64,000 bases of DNA from Streptomyces sp. CCM_MD2014 (GTDB taxonomy: Bacteria > Actinomycetota > Actinomycetes > Streptomycetales > Streptomycetaceae): NCBI RefSeq assembly GCF_000772045.1, contig NZ_CP009754.1, positions 4,216,001 to 4,280,000 on the forward strand, written 5' to 3'. The notes beneath the pieces are model-generated. The model did no database searches, was not told the DNA's origin, and saw only the letters and a list, made by a program, of their open reading frames with translations. Positions within the stretch are counted from its first letter, which is position 1. Each line of letters opens with the position of its first letter. Below, one piece after another: positions 33,377 through 40,732 of the stretch. The position numbers were made by a program, and so were the translations under genes.

Positions 33377-33398
33377 TCGCGGTGAACAGAGGGTGAAC
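33377..33398 (-). promoter_or_regulatory. PHO box (two PhoP direct-repeat units) upstream of phoX
   Basis: On the minus strand GTTCACCCTCT (33398-33388) is followed immediately by GTTCACCGCGA (33387-33377): two 11-bp units matching the Streptomyces PhoP consensus core GTTCACC. They end 79 bp upstream of the phoX start codon. The downstream enzyme is a phosphatase, which makes PhoP activation the natural reading. Confidence 0.8.
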
Positions 33399-33561
33399 CC
33401 GGGGAAGCCGTGGGGAGGTTACGACGACGTCTCGTTCCGCCCTTGACGCGCCACCGCTCGCATGTCAGACCCTGCACAAGATCACAAGCCGGGACCGCTA
33501 ACCTTACGTGTCCGTCCTGGCCAGGGATTGACGGCATCAACTCACCCGAAGGGTTGCGCTC

Positions 33562-33606
33562 GTGACTCCACCCACGCGTAGACGCGCGGGCTTCCTGTGT
33601 CGGTGG
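33562..33606 (-). ncRNA. Candidate omega-RNA 3' end (TnpB guide RNA scaffold)
   Basis: Directly after the tnpB stop the minus strand reads GGAAGCCCGCGCGTCTACGC, then GTGGGTGGAGTCAC at the element end. This is like the conserved ends of TnpB omega-RNAs in related elements. The 16-20 nt beyond 33562 (GAGCGCAACCCTTCGGGTGA) would be the guide. The RNA normally begins inside the tnpB 3' end, so its start is left open. Confidence 0.5.
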
Positions 33607-34815
33607 CTAAGCCGCCGCGCAGAGGACCAGCCCGGCCCTGTTGAGGACGTTCGTCGCGCCGACGTGGTCCGCGTTCGCCGCGAACCCGCACGTCGTGCAC
33701 TGGAACCTCGCTTGGGTGACGCGGTTCTCCTTCGCGACGTGTCCGCACCGCGGGCACGTGCGGGAGGTGTTGCGCGGGTCCACCGAAACCGTGAGGCGAC
33801 CGGCACTTTCAGCCTTGTTCGCCAGGATTGCGAGGAACTGCGCCCAGCCCGCGTCGAGGATGCTGCGGTTGAGTCCGGTCTTCGCGGCAGCACCGTTTGG
33901 CAGGAAGCTGCCGGGCTGCTCGGGGTCGGCCTTGGGTGCGGGGCTCTTGGTCATGCCCACTGTGTTCAGTTGCTCGTGCACGATCACGTCGTGGTCGGTG
34001 ATCAGCACACGTGCCGTCTTGTGGTGGAAGTCGGCGCGCTGCCGCCGGATCCTGCGGTGCAGCTTGGCGACCTTCCGGACCGCCGCGCGGTGGCGCTTGG
34101 TGCGCTGTCGGGTCCGCTTCGGGAACGTTGCGAGGTGCCGCTGCGCCTCGGCGAGTTCGTCGGCCATCGCCTGGAGGAAGCGCGGGTTGGCGACGTGTTC
34201 GCCGTCCGAGGTGGTGAGGAAGTGGGCGATGCCCACGTCGATACCGATGTTGCTCCCGGTGGACGGCAGTTCCTCGGCGGGCACGTTGTCGCAGGCGAGG
34301 ACGGCGTACCAGCGGTTCCCTTCACGCTTCACGCTGATCGTCTTGACGCGCCCCTGTACGGGCCGGTGCTGGTGCACACGGACGTGACCGACGCCCTGGA
34401 GCCGCACGCGGGTCTGCGCATGGTGCGGGGTGGAGTCCCAGCGGCAGCCGTCGCCGTCCTTGGGGAAGATGACGGTGTCGAAGTGACCGACACCCTTGAA
34501 ACGGGGGTAGCCCGGGCTCTGCCCGGCCTTGACCCGGCGGAAGAACGCCTGGAACGCCTTGTCGAGACGGCGCAGAGTGGCCTGCTGGGAGGAGAACGAC
34601 CAGCGGCCCTGCCGTTCCGGGTCGAAGGCGCGGATCTCTTTGAGCTGGGCGGACTGCTGCCCGTACTGGATCGTCCTCTTCGAGGAGTGCTGGTAGGCGT
34701 CCCGCCGTTCTTGCAGAGCGCCGTTGTACAGCGAGCAGTGGTCCCGCAGCATCCGGCCCAAGGCTTGCTCCTGGCGGGCGGTGGGGCGGAGAAGGAACTT
34801 GTAGGCGCGGATCAC
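33607..34815 (-). CDS. tnpB: TnpB, RNA-guided endonuclease of IS605 family
   Basis: 402 residues from the GTG at 34815, which overlaps the RHH stop as GTGA. The N-terminal OrfB helix-turn-helix is at about 4-40, and the central domain has RFKGVGHFDTVIF. The RuvC triad is intact: Asp193 (NIGIDVG), Glu281 (VHEQLN) and Asp383 (NADHVGATN). The zinc ribbon has CPRCG (354-358) and CTTCG (373-377) between the last two. The length and all catalytic residues are those of an active nuclease. TnpB cleaves DNA beside a short TAM, guided by RNA from the element's right end. Confidence 0.93.
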   Translation of the reverse strand: MIRAYKFLLRPTARQEQALGRMLRDHCSLYNGALQERRDAYQHSSKRTIQYGQQSAQLKEIRAFDPERQGRWSFSSQQATLRRLDKAFQAFFRRVKAGQSPGYPRFKGVGHFDTVIFPKDGDGCRWDSTPHHAQTRVRLQGVGHVRVHQHRPVQGRVKTISVKREGNRWYAVLACDNVPAEELPSTGSNIGIDVGIAHFLTTSDGEHVANPRFLQAMADELAEAQRHLATFPKRTRQRTKRHRAAVRKVAKLHRRIRRQRADFHHKTARVLITDHDVIVHEQLNTVGMTKSPAPKADPEQPGSFLPNGAAAKTGLNRSILDAGWAQFLAILANKAESAGRLTVSVDPRNTSRTCPRCGHVAKENRVTQARFQCTTCGFAANADHVGATNVLNRAGLVLCAAA

Positions 34816-34973
34816 CTCGTTCGTCTCCGCTCCGCCCGTAGGCCCTCGGCCAGGAGGATGCACGCAGCGGCGTTGATCGAGATGCCCGCCGCGTCGGCGA
34901 ACTCCTCGACCTGCCGCTTCAATTCCGGGGGAACGCGCAGATTCAGCGACTCCCGACGGTCACCTCTAGCCAC
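34812..34973 (-). CDS. Ribbon-helix-helix (Arc/CopG-type) small DNA-binding protein
   Basis: 53 residues. The first 20, VARGDRRESLNLRVPPELKR, form a typical RHH strand and turn, and the rest (QVEEFADAAGISINAAACIL) the two helices. Its stop TGA overlaps the tnpB GTG, so the two are translationally coupled. The GTG start has no ribosome-binding site; TAGCAT 8 bp upstream is a plausible -10 and the transcript may be leaderless. A role in repressing its own promoter and tnpB is likely but inferred. It is too short for most gene-callers, so I checked the frame codon by codon. Confidence 0.85.
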   Translation of the reverse strand: MARGDRRESLNLRVPPELKRQVEEFADAAGISINAAACILLAEGLRAERRRTR

Positions 34974-35060
34974 AACCAGAATGCTACCACTTTCGACGCA
35001 CAGTCACCGTCAGGGAAGGGTGCTGCGTGGCTCAGCCGCGCACCGACCGATTCGATTCCC

Positions 35061-35080
35061 CCACCGGTTGAAGCCGGTGG
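35061..35080. repeat. Subterminal hairpin at the RHH end of the IS element
   Basis: CCACCGG-TTGAAG-CCGGTGG is a perfect 7-bp stem with a 6-base loop. The next gene's start codon is only 20 bp away, so the element abuts that gene. Confidence 0.85.
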
Positions 35081-35099
35081 TCCCCTCGAAAGGAAACTG

Positions 35100-36512
35100 A
35101 TGGGCCTTCTCACTCTCCTACGGAACGCATTCGGCCGGTCACGCAAAGACCAGGCCGCCCAGGCGGAGGGTGCGACGCAGGAGACGGCACCGCCGGTCAC
35201 CGCGCCGGAGCCGCAGCTCCCGTCCCAGCCCACCGCACCCACGGAGCCGGCCGAGCCCACCCCGGCCCAGCCCGAGTCCTCGCACATCCCCGAGCCCCGC
35301 TCGGAATCCACCCCCGACGAACACGACCTCGTCAGGGCCGCCTTCACCAACGTCACGGTCCCCAAGCCAACGGACCCACCGACCGAGGAGCCGACCCCGG
35401 AGGCGGAGGCGGCCCCGGATGTGGCTCCGGAGGCAGAGGTGGCCCCGGAGACTGCCCTGGAGGCGGAGCCGGAAGCCAAGACGACGCCCGAGCCGGCACC
35501 GGCAACCGAGCCCGAACCCAAGCCGCAGTCCGAGCCGGAGCCGCAGGCCAAATCCGAGCCGGAGCCCCAGCCGGAGCCCGAGCCGCAGGCCGCATCCGAG
35601 CCCGAGCCGGAGCCCCAGCCGGAGCCCGCGGCCAAGGCGGAGCCCGAGCCCGAGGCCAAGGCGGAGCCGCAGGCCGAGCAGAAGCCCGAGCCGACCGAGA
35701 CCCCGGCCACCCCGGCGGCAGCCGCCCCGGAACCCGCAGCCGCCGACGGCGAGGACACCCCACAGGGGCCACCGGCACCCGACAACGAAACCAGCACGGG
35801 CGGTGCGGGTGGGAACACGGACGCCGAGGGCGAAGCCGAGGCGCCAAAGCCGGCCACACCCCCCGCAAGGCTCCGCAGCCGCGCCCCCGCCCTCACCACC
35901 GCCTACAAGGCCGCCGGCACCGCCCTCAAGAAGCACGACCTCACCGGCACCCGCGCCAAGGTCCACCTCGTCCTCGACCGGTCCGCCTCCATGCGCCCGT
36001 ACTACAAGGACGGCTCCGCCCAGGCCCTCGCAGAGCAGACCCTCGCACTCGCGGCGCACCTCGACCCCGAGGCCACGGTCCGCGTCACGTTCTTCTCCAC
36101 GGAAGTGGACGGCACCGGCGAGCTGACCCTCACCGACCACGAGAACAAGATCGACAAGCTGCACGCGGCGCTCGGCCGCATGGGCCGCACCAGCTACCAC
36201 GCCGCCGTGGAAGCCGTCCTCGCGCACCACACCGAGGAAGCGGAACCCGGCACCCCCGCCCTGGTGGTCTTCCAGACCGACGGCGCCCCCGACGCCAAGA
36301 CCCCGGCCACCCAGTCCCTCTCGGCCGCGGCCGCGAACCACCCGGAGATCCACTTCTCCTTCGTCGCCTTCGGCGACCCGGAGAACAAGGCCTTCGACTA
36401 CCTCCGCAAGCTCAAGACGGACAACGCCACCCACTTCCTGGCCGGCGAGACCCCGAAGGAGCTCACCGACAAGGAGCTGTACGAGGGCATCCTGGCCGGC
36501 TGGCGCCCGTAG
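35100..36512 (+). CDS. vWA-domain protein (TerF-like) with long acidic Pro/Glu linker
   Basis: 470 residues from an ATG with GAAAGGAA 5 bp upstream. A short amphipathic N-terminus (MGLLTLLRNAFGRSRKDQ) is followed by about 230 residues of Pro/Glu/Ala-rich repeats (EPEPQ-like), then a C-terminal vWA domain (about 260-465). The vWA MIDAS motif DRSAS is in LVLDRSASMRPYYKDG, and the later TDGAP also fits. Family: stress-related (tellurite) vWA proteins that bind Mg2+. The IS element sits directly upstream, so its promoter may have been displaced or now lies in the element. Confidence 0.9.
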   Translation: MGLLTLLRNAFGRSRKDQAAQAEGATQETAPPVTAPEPQLPSQPTAPTEPAEPTPAQPESSHIPEPRSESTPDEHDLVRAAFTNVTVPKPTDPPTEEPTPEAEAAPDVAPEAEVAPETALEAEPEAKTTPEPAPATEPEPKPQSEPEPQAKSEPEPQPEPEPQAASEPEPEPQPEPAAKAEPEPEAKAEPQAEQKPEPTETPATPAAAAPEPAAADGEDTPQGPPAPDNETSTGGAGGNTDAEGEAEAPKPATPPARLRSRAPALTTAYKAAGTALKKHDLTGTRAKVHLVLDRSASMRPYYKDGSAQALAEQTLALAAHLDPEATVRVTFFSTEVDGTGELTLTDHENKIDKLHAALGRMGRTSYHAAVEAVLAHHTEEAEPGTPALVVFQTDGAPDAKTPATQSLSAAAANHPEIHFSFVAFGDPENKAFDYLRKLKTDNATHFLAGETPKELTDKELYEGILAGWRP

Positions 36513-36542
36513 CCGGACCGCACGGCCGCACGCACGGCCCCT

Positions 36543-36581
36543 CGGGGGGTGGGCGAGGGGAACCCCTCCGTCCACCCCCCG
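36543..36581. terminator. Terminator hairpin after the vWA gene
   Basis: CGGGGGGTGG pairs with CCACCCCCCG, with an inner GAGGGG/CCCCTC stem. It ends 45 bp upstream of the metG start. Confidence 0.75.
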
Positions 36582-36626
36582 AAACGCGTGTGAGTCGATC
36601 TCCACCGGGCCAGTAGGATTTCGACC

Positions 36627-38243
36627 ATGGCGGCCACTGGATCAGAGAAGCAGGGGGCGAAGGCGTACTACGTCTCGACCCCCATTTACTACGTCAACGA
36701 CGCTCCTCACCTGGGCCACGCCTATACGACCGTCGCAGGCGACGTGCTCACCCGCTGGCACCGCCAGCGTGGCGAGAAGGTGTGGTACCTCACCGGCACG
36801 GACGAGCACGGTCAGAAGATCATGCGTACGGCCGAGGCGAACGGGGTCACCCCGCAGGCCTGGGCCGACAAGCTCGTCACGGAGTCGTGGAAGCCCCTGT
36901 GGGAGCACCTCGACATCGCGAACGACGACTTCATCCGCACCACGCAGAAGCGGCACACCGACCGCGTCCAGGAATTCGTGCAGGACCTGTACGACAAGGG
37001 CGAGATCTACAAGGGCGGCTACGAGGGCCCGTACTGCGTGGGCTGCGAGGAGTACAAGCTCCCCGGCGAGCTGCTCGACGGCGAGGGCGAGTACGCGGGC
37101 CAGAAGCTGTGCCCGATCCACAAGAAGCCGGTGGAGATCCTCAGCGAGGAGAACTACTTCTTCAAGCTGAGCGAGTACAGCGAGAAGCTGCTCGCCCACT
37201 ACGAGGCCAACCCGGGCTTCATCCAGCCCGAGTCCGCGCGCAACGAGGTCGTGAACTTCGTCCGCCAGGGCCTGCAGGACCTCTCCATCTCCCGCTCGAC
37301 CTTCGACTGGGGCGTGCCGGTCCCCTGGGACGACAAGCACGTCATCTACGTGTGGGTCGACGCCCTGCTGAACTACGCGACGGCGGTCGGCTACAACGAG
37401 AACCCGGAGAAGTTCGAGTCGACGTTCCCGGCCGACGTGCACCTGGTCGGCAAGGACATCCTCCGCTTCCACGCGATCATCTGGCCGGCGATGCTGATGG
37501 CGCAGGGCCTCCCCCTGCCCGGGAAGATCGCGGCCAACGGCTGGCTGATGGTCGGCGGCGAGAAGATGTCGAAGTCCAACCTCACCGGCATCAAGCCGCA
37601 GGACCTGACCTCGCACTTCGGCGTGGACGCGTACCGCTGGTACTTCCTGCGCGCGATCGCGTTCGGCCAGGACGGCAGCTTCTCCTGGGAGGACTTCTCC
37701 GCCCGCTACACCAGCGAGCTGGCCAACGACTACGGCAACCTCGCCTCCCGCGTGGCGGCCATGGTCAACAAGTACTTCGGCGGCGAGCTGCCGGCCGCGA
37801 CGGCCGACGGCGACGCGGAGCAGGCCATCCACGACGGCCTGGCCAAGGCCGTGGCCGAGGCCGACCGCAAGATCGGCGAGGAGCTGGACTTCCAGGGCGG
37901 CATCCTGGCGGTCTTCGACTTCGTCAAGCAGGTCAACGGCTACATCACCGAGCAGGAGCCCTGGAAGGTCGCGAAGGACGACAGCCCGGAGGGCAAGGCC
38001 CGCCTGGCGACGATCCTCTACACGGCCGCGGAGTCCCTGCGGGCGGTGGCCGTGCTGTTGAACCCGGTCATGCCGGACACCTCCCAGAAGCTCTGGGACT
38101 CCCTCGGCGCCGAGCCCTCCCTGGGCGCACTCGCGGACCAGCGGGTCCAGCACGCGGCGGACTGGGGCCGGCTCCCCGCCGGTGCCACGATCACCAAGGG
38201 CGCGGTGCTCTTCCCCCGTCTCGAGGAGAAGCCGACCGCGTAA
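36627..38243 (+). CDS. metG: Methionyl-tRNA synthetase
   Basis: 538 residues. Class I signatures are both present: APHLGHA (HIGH-type, 28-31) and KMSKS (313-317, in GGEKMSKSNLTG). The zinc-binding knuckle region shows CVGCEEYK and CPIHKK. The C-terminal anticodon-binding helices end near 530; there is no tRNA-binding (Trbp111) extension, as in many actinobacteria. It charges tRNA-Met for protein synthesis. A hairpin terminator follows at once. Confidence 0.97.
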   Translation: MAATGSEKQGAKAYYVSTPIYYVNDAPHLGHAYTTVAGDVLTRWHRQRGEKVWYLTGTDEHGQKIMRTAEANGVTPQAWADKLVTESWKPLWEHLDIANDDFIRTTQKRHTDRVQEFVQDLYDKGEIYKGGYEGPYCVGCEEYKLPGELLDGEGEYAGQKLCPIHKKPVEILSEENYFFKLSEYSEKLLAHYEANPGFIQPESARNEVVNFVRQGLQDLSISRSTFDWGVPVPWDDKHVIYVWVDALLNYATAVGYNENPEKFESTFPADVHLVGKDILRFHAIIWPAMLMAQGLPLPGKIAANGWLMVGGEKMSKSNLTGIKPQDLTSHFGVDAYRWYFLRAIAFGQDGSFSWEDFSARYTSELANDYGNLASRVAAMVNKYFGGELPAATADGDAEQAIHDGLAKAVAEADRKIGEELDFQGGILAVFDFVKQVNGYITEQEPWKVAKDDSPEGKARLATILYTAAESLRAVAVLLNPVMPDTSQKLWDSLGAEPSLGALADQRVQHAADWGRLPAGATITKGAVLFPRLEEKPTA

Positions 38244-38259
38244 CACGCTCGCTACAGCA

Positions 38260-38296
38260 GAGGGCCCGGGAGAGGCAGGACTTCTCCCGGGCCCTC
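38260..38296 (+). terminator. Terminator of metG
   Basis: GAGGGCCCGGGAGA and TCTCCCGGGCCCTC form a perfect 14-bp stem with a 9-base loop, 16 bp after the metG stop. Confidence 0.85.
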
Positions 38297-38348
38297 CGCG
38301 TTTGCGAGGATCGGACGAAACACCAGCTCACGTGGGGGGACATCGCCG

Positions 38349-38714
38349 ATGGCACTGTTCGGCAACGCGCACAGCATCGACCCGGCCAAGGCCCAGCAGG
38401 ACTACGCCCGGCTCCTGGGCCACGGCGAACAGATCCACGCCGCCTACCTGCTGATCCGCGACACCATCCTGTTCACCGACCGGCGGCTGATCCTGATCGA
38501 CAAGCAGGGCATCACCGGCAAGAAGACCGAGTACCACTCGGTCCCGTACCGCAGCATCACCCACTTCTCGGTCGAGACGGCCGGCCACTTCGACCTCGAC
38601 GCCGAGCTGAAGATCTGGCTCTCCGGCGCTCCGGCCCCGATCGAGAAGACCTTCACCAAGGGCGTCGACATCTACGAGGTCCAGGCGATCCTGACCCAGT
38701 TCGTGGCGCGGTAG
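38349..38714 (+). CDS. PH-domain protein (bPH_1/YvbH-like)
   Basis: 121 residues, a single small domain of beta strands: GEQIHAAYLLIRDTILFTDR, LILIDKQGITGKKTEYHSVP and ITHFSVETAG. This is the bacterial PH-like pattern (bPH/YvbH-like family). The start ATG is preceded by GGGGGAC. Role unknown; such proteins are small soluble or membrane-peripheral. It is single and followed by a strong bidirectional terminator. Confidence 0.88.
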   Translation: MALFGNAHSIDPAKAQQDYARLLGHGEQIHAAYLLIRDTILFTDRRLILIDKQGITGKKTEYHSVPYRSITHFSVETAGHFDLDAELKIWLSGAPAPIEKTFTKGVDIYEVQAILTQFVAR

Positions 38715-38718
38715 GACC

Positions 38719-38792
38719 CGACGGCGGCACACACAGGGGCCCGGCACCGATCGTCGCGAGATCGGTTCCGGGCCCCTGCGTGTGCCGTCGGC
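38719..38792. terminator. Large bidirectional terminator
   Basis: A 74-bp near-palindrome with arms CCGACGG...CACAC.CAGGGGCCCGG.ACCGATC and their complement lies between the PH-domain gene and the aspS stop. It serves both convergent genes. Confidence 0.85.
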
Positions 38793-38795
38793 TGA

Positions 38796-40559
38796 CTACT
38801 TCGGCTGCGGCTTGCGCACCGTCAGGTGCAGCTCCCTCAGGCGGGACTCGTCCAGCTCGGTCGGCGCGCCCATCATCAGGTCCTGGGCGTTGCCGTTGAG
38901 CGGGAAGGCGATGGTCTCGCGGATGTTCGGCTCGTCGGCCAGCAGCATGACGATGCGGTCGACGCCCGGGGCGATGCCACCGTGGGGCGGCGCGCCGAAG
39001 CGCAGGGCGCGCAGCATCCCGGCGAACTCGCGCTCGACGGTCTCCGCGTCGTAGCCCGCGATCTCGAAGGCCTTGAGCATGATCTCCGGCTCGTGGTTCC
39101 GGATCGCGCCGGAGGACAGCTCGACGCCGTTGCAGACGATGTCGTACTGCCAGGCCAGGATGTCCAGCGGGTCCTGGTTCTGCAGGGCGTCCATGCCGCC
39201 CTGCGGCATCGAGAACGGGTTGTGGGAGAAGTCGATCTTCCCCGTCTCCTCGTCCTTCTCGTACATGGGGAAGTCGACGATCCAGCAGAACCGGAAGACG
39301 TTCTCCTCGAAGTGCCCGGCGCGCTGGGCGGCCTCGACGCGGACCGCGCCCATGATCTTCGAGACCTCGTCGAACTCGCCCGCGCCGAAGAACACCGCGT
39401 GGCCGGGGGCCAGGGAGAGCCGCTTGGTCAGCTCCGCGACGTTGGCCTCGGTGAGGAACTTCGCGATCGGGCCGGACAGCTTGCCGTCCTCGCCGACGCG
39501 GACCCAGGCCAGGCCCTTGGCACCCTGCGAGACGGCGTAGTCGCCGAGCTGGTCGAAGAACTTGCGGGGCTGGGCGGCAACGTCCGGGACGGGCAGCGCG
39601 CGCACGTGCTTGCCGGCGAAGGCCTTGAACTCCGAGCCCTCGAAGACGTCGGTGATGTCGACCAGCTCCAGCTGGGCGCGCAGGTCGGGCTTGTCGGAGC
39701 CGTACTTCAGCATCGCCTCGCGGAAGGGGATGCGCGGGAACGGCGACGTCACCTCGCGGCCGTTGCCGAACTCCGTGAACAGCTCCGTCATGAGCTGCTC
39801 GATCGGGCGGAAGACGTCCTCCTGCTCGACGAAGCTCATCTCGACGTCGAGCTGGTAGAACTCGCCCGGCGAACGGTCGGCGCGGGCGTCCTCGTCGCGG
39901 AAGCAGGGCGCGATCTGGAAGTACCGGTCGAAGCCCGAGATCATCAGCAGCTGCTTGAACTGCTGCGGTGCCTGCGGGAGGGCGTAGAAACGGCCCGCGT
40001 GCAGGCGGGAGGGGACCACGAAGTCGCGGGCGCCCTCGGGGGAGGTGGCGGTGAGGATGGGCGTCGCCATCTCGTTGAAGCCCAGGGTCACCATCTTGTG
40101 CCGGATGGCGGAGATGACCGAGGTGCGCAGCATGATGTTGCGGTGCATGCGCTCCCGGCGCAGGTCCAGGAAGCGGTACTCCAGGCGCCGCTCCTCGTTG
40201 ACCCCGTCCTCGGTGTTGATGGTGAAGGGCAGCGGCTGGGAGGCGCCGAGCAGCTCGACCTCGCCCACCTCGACCTCGACCTCGCCGGTGGGCAGGTCGG
40301 GGTTGATGTTGTCGGTGCCGCGGGAGACGACCTTGCCGTCGACCCGAACGGTCGATTCCTTGGTCAGCTTGTCCAGCGCCTCGTAGGCCGCGGTGCCCGG
40401 ACGGGCGACGAGCTGCGTGATGCCGTAGTGATCGCGCAGATCGATGAAGAGGATGCCGCCCAGGTCGCGCCGATTGTGCAGCCAGCCACTCAGTCGGACG
40501 TCGGTGCCGACGTCAGAGGAGCGGAGCTCGCCGCAGGTGTGGGACCTGTACCGATGCAT
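38796..40559 (-). CDS. aspS: Aspartyl-tRNA synthetase
   Basis: 587 residues. An OB-fold anticodon domain at about 1-105 (RSHTCGELRSSDVGTDVRLSGW) is followed by the class II core. Motif 2 is visible as FRDEDARADRSPGEF, and motif 3 as GGIAPGVDRIVML near 535-550. The bacterial-type GAD insertion is present in the middle (about 290-425). Length fits bacterial AspRS. Whether it also charges tRNA-Asn cannot be told by eye. The start is 40 bp from a parS site. Confidence 0.97.
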   Translation of the reverse strand: MHRYRSHTCGELRSSDVGTDVRLSGWLHNRRDLGGILFIDLRDHYGITQLVARPGTAAYEALDKLTKESTVRVDGKVVSRGTDNINPDLPTGEVEVEVGEVELLGASQPLPFTINTEDGVNEERRLEYRFLDLRRERMHRNIMLRTSVISAIRHKMVTLGFNEMATPILTATSPEGARDFVVPSRLHAGRFYALPQAPQQFKQLLMISGFDRYFQIAPCFRDEDARADRSPGEFYQLDVEMSFVEQEDVFRPIEQLMTELFTEFGNGREVTSPFPRIPFREAMLKYGSDKPDLRAQLELVDITDVFEGSEFKAFAGKHVRALPVPDVAAQPRKFFDQLGDYAVSQGAKGLAWVRVGEDGKLSGPIAKFLTEANVAELTKRLSLAPGHAVFFGAGEFDEVSKIMGAVRVEAAQRAGHFEENVFRFCWIVDFPMYEKDEETGKIDFSHNPFSMPQGGMDALQNQDPLDILAWQYDIVCNGVELSSGAIRNHEPEIMLKAFEIAGYDAETVEREFAGMLRALRFGAPPHGGIAPGVDRIVMLLADEPNIRETIAFPLNGNAQDLMMGAPTELDESRLRELHLTVRKPQPK

Positions 40560-40598
40560 CGTCGTTCATCCAGCCTTCGCGGATCGGGGATGGTGTTT

Positions 40599-40614
40599 CG
40601 CGTTTCACGTGAAA
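40599..40614. other. parS site (ParB binding)
   Basis: CGTTTCACGTGAAACA contains the full 14-bp Streptomyces parS palindrome GTTTCACGTGAAAC and matches the 16-bp bacterial consensus at 15 of 16 bases. It lies in the intergenic region between aspS and the phosphatase gene. parS sites cluster around oriC, which places the window in the origin-proximal core. Confidence 0.9.
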
Positions 40615-40732
40615 CAACCCCAGCGTACCGGGCAGCCATACCTCCCTTCCTCCCCATTGACCCGCCCCGGGACGGGTCAGGCACCGCCGCGACCGGTGGC
40701 AGCGTCCGATCACCTCTTCTTAAAGTGGGGCA

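Larger units (their letters stand above)
33562..35080 (-). mobile_element. IS200/IS605-family element, TnpB-only (IS1341-like), with RHH gene
   Basis: The element carries tnpB and a small upstream gene on the minus strand but no tnpA. Its tnpB-distal end has the hairpin CCACCGG-TTGAAG-CCGGTGG (35061-35080). Its tnpB-proximal end has a hairpin CCCACGCG-TAG-ACGCGCGGG (about 33571-33590) followed outward by GTGACTCC. Paired subterminal hairpins without inverted repeats are the mark of this family. Exact ends are not certain by a few bases: the outer edges could be 33555-33563 and 35080-35095. Without TnpA it can move only if a related transposase acts in trans. Confidence 0.75.

Noticed and set aside
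30806..33385. 859-residue plus-strand ORF opposite phoX
   Set aside because: It covers the phoX gene in antisense and has no recognisable motif.
34812..34973. HicB-type antitoxin of a toxin-antitoxin pair
   Set aside because: The RHH fold fits, but its partner is TnpB and no toxin gene is beside it.
33562..35080. Prophage or complete IS605 with TnpA
   Set aside because: No TnpA (Y1 transposase) or phage structural gene is present.
35500..35700. CRISPR-like repeats
   Set aside because: The repeats are codon-level EPEPQ units without unique spacers.
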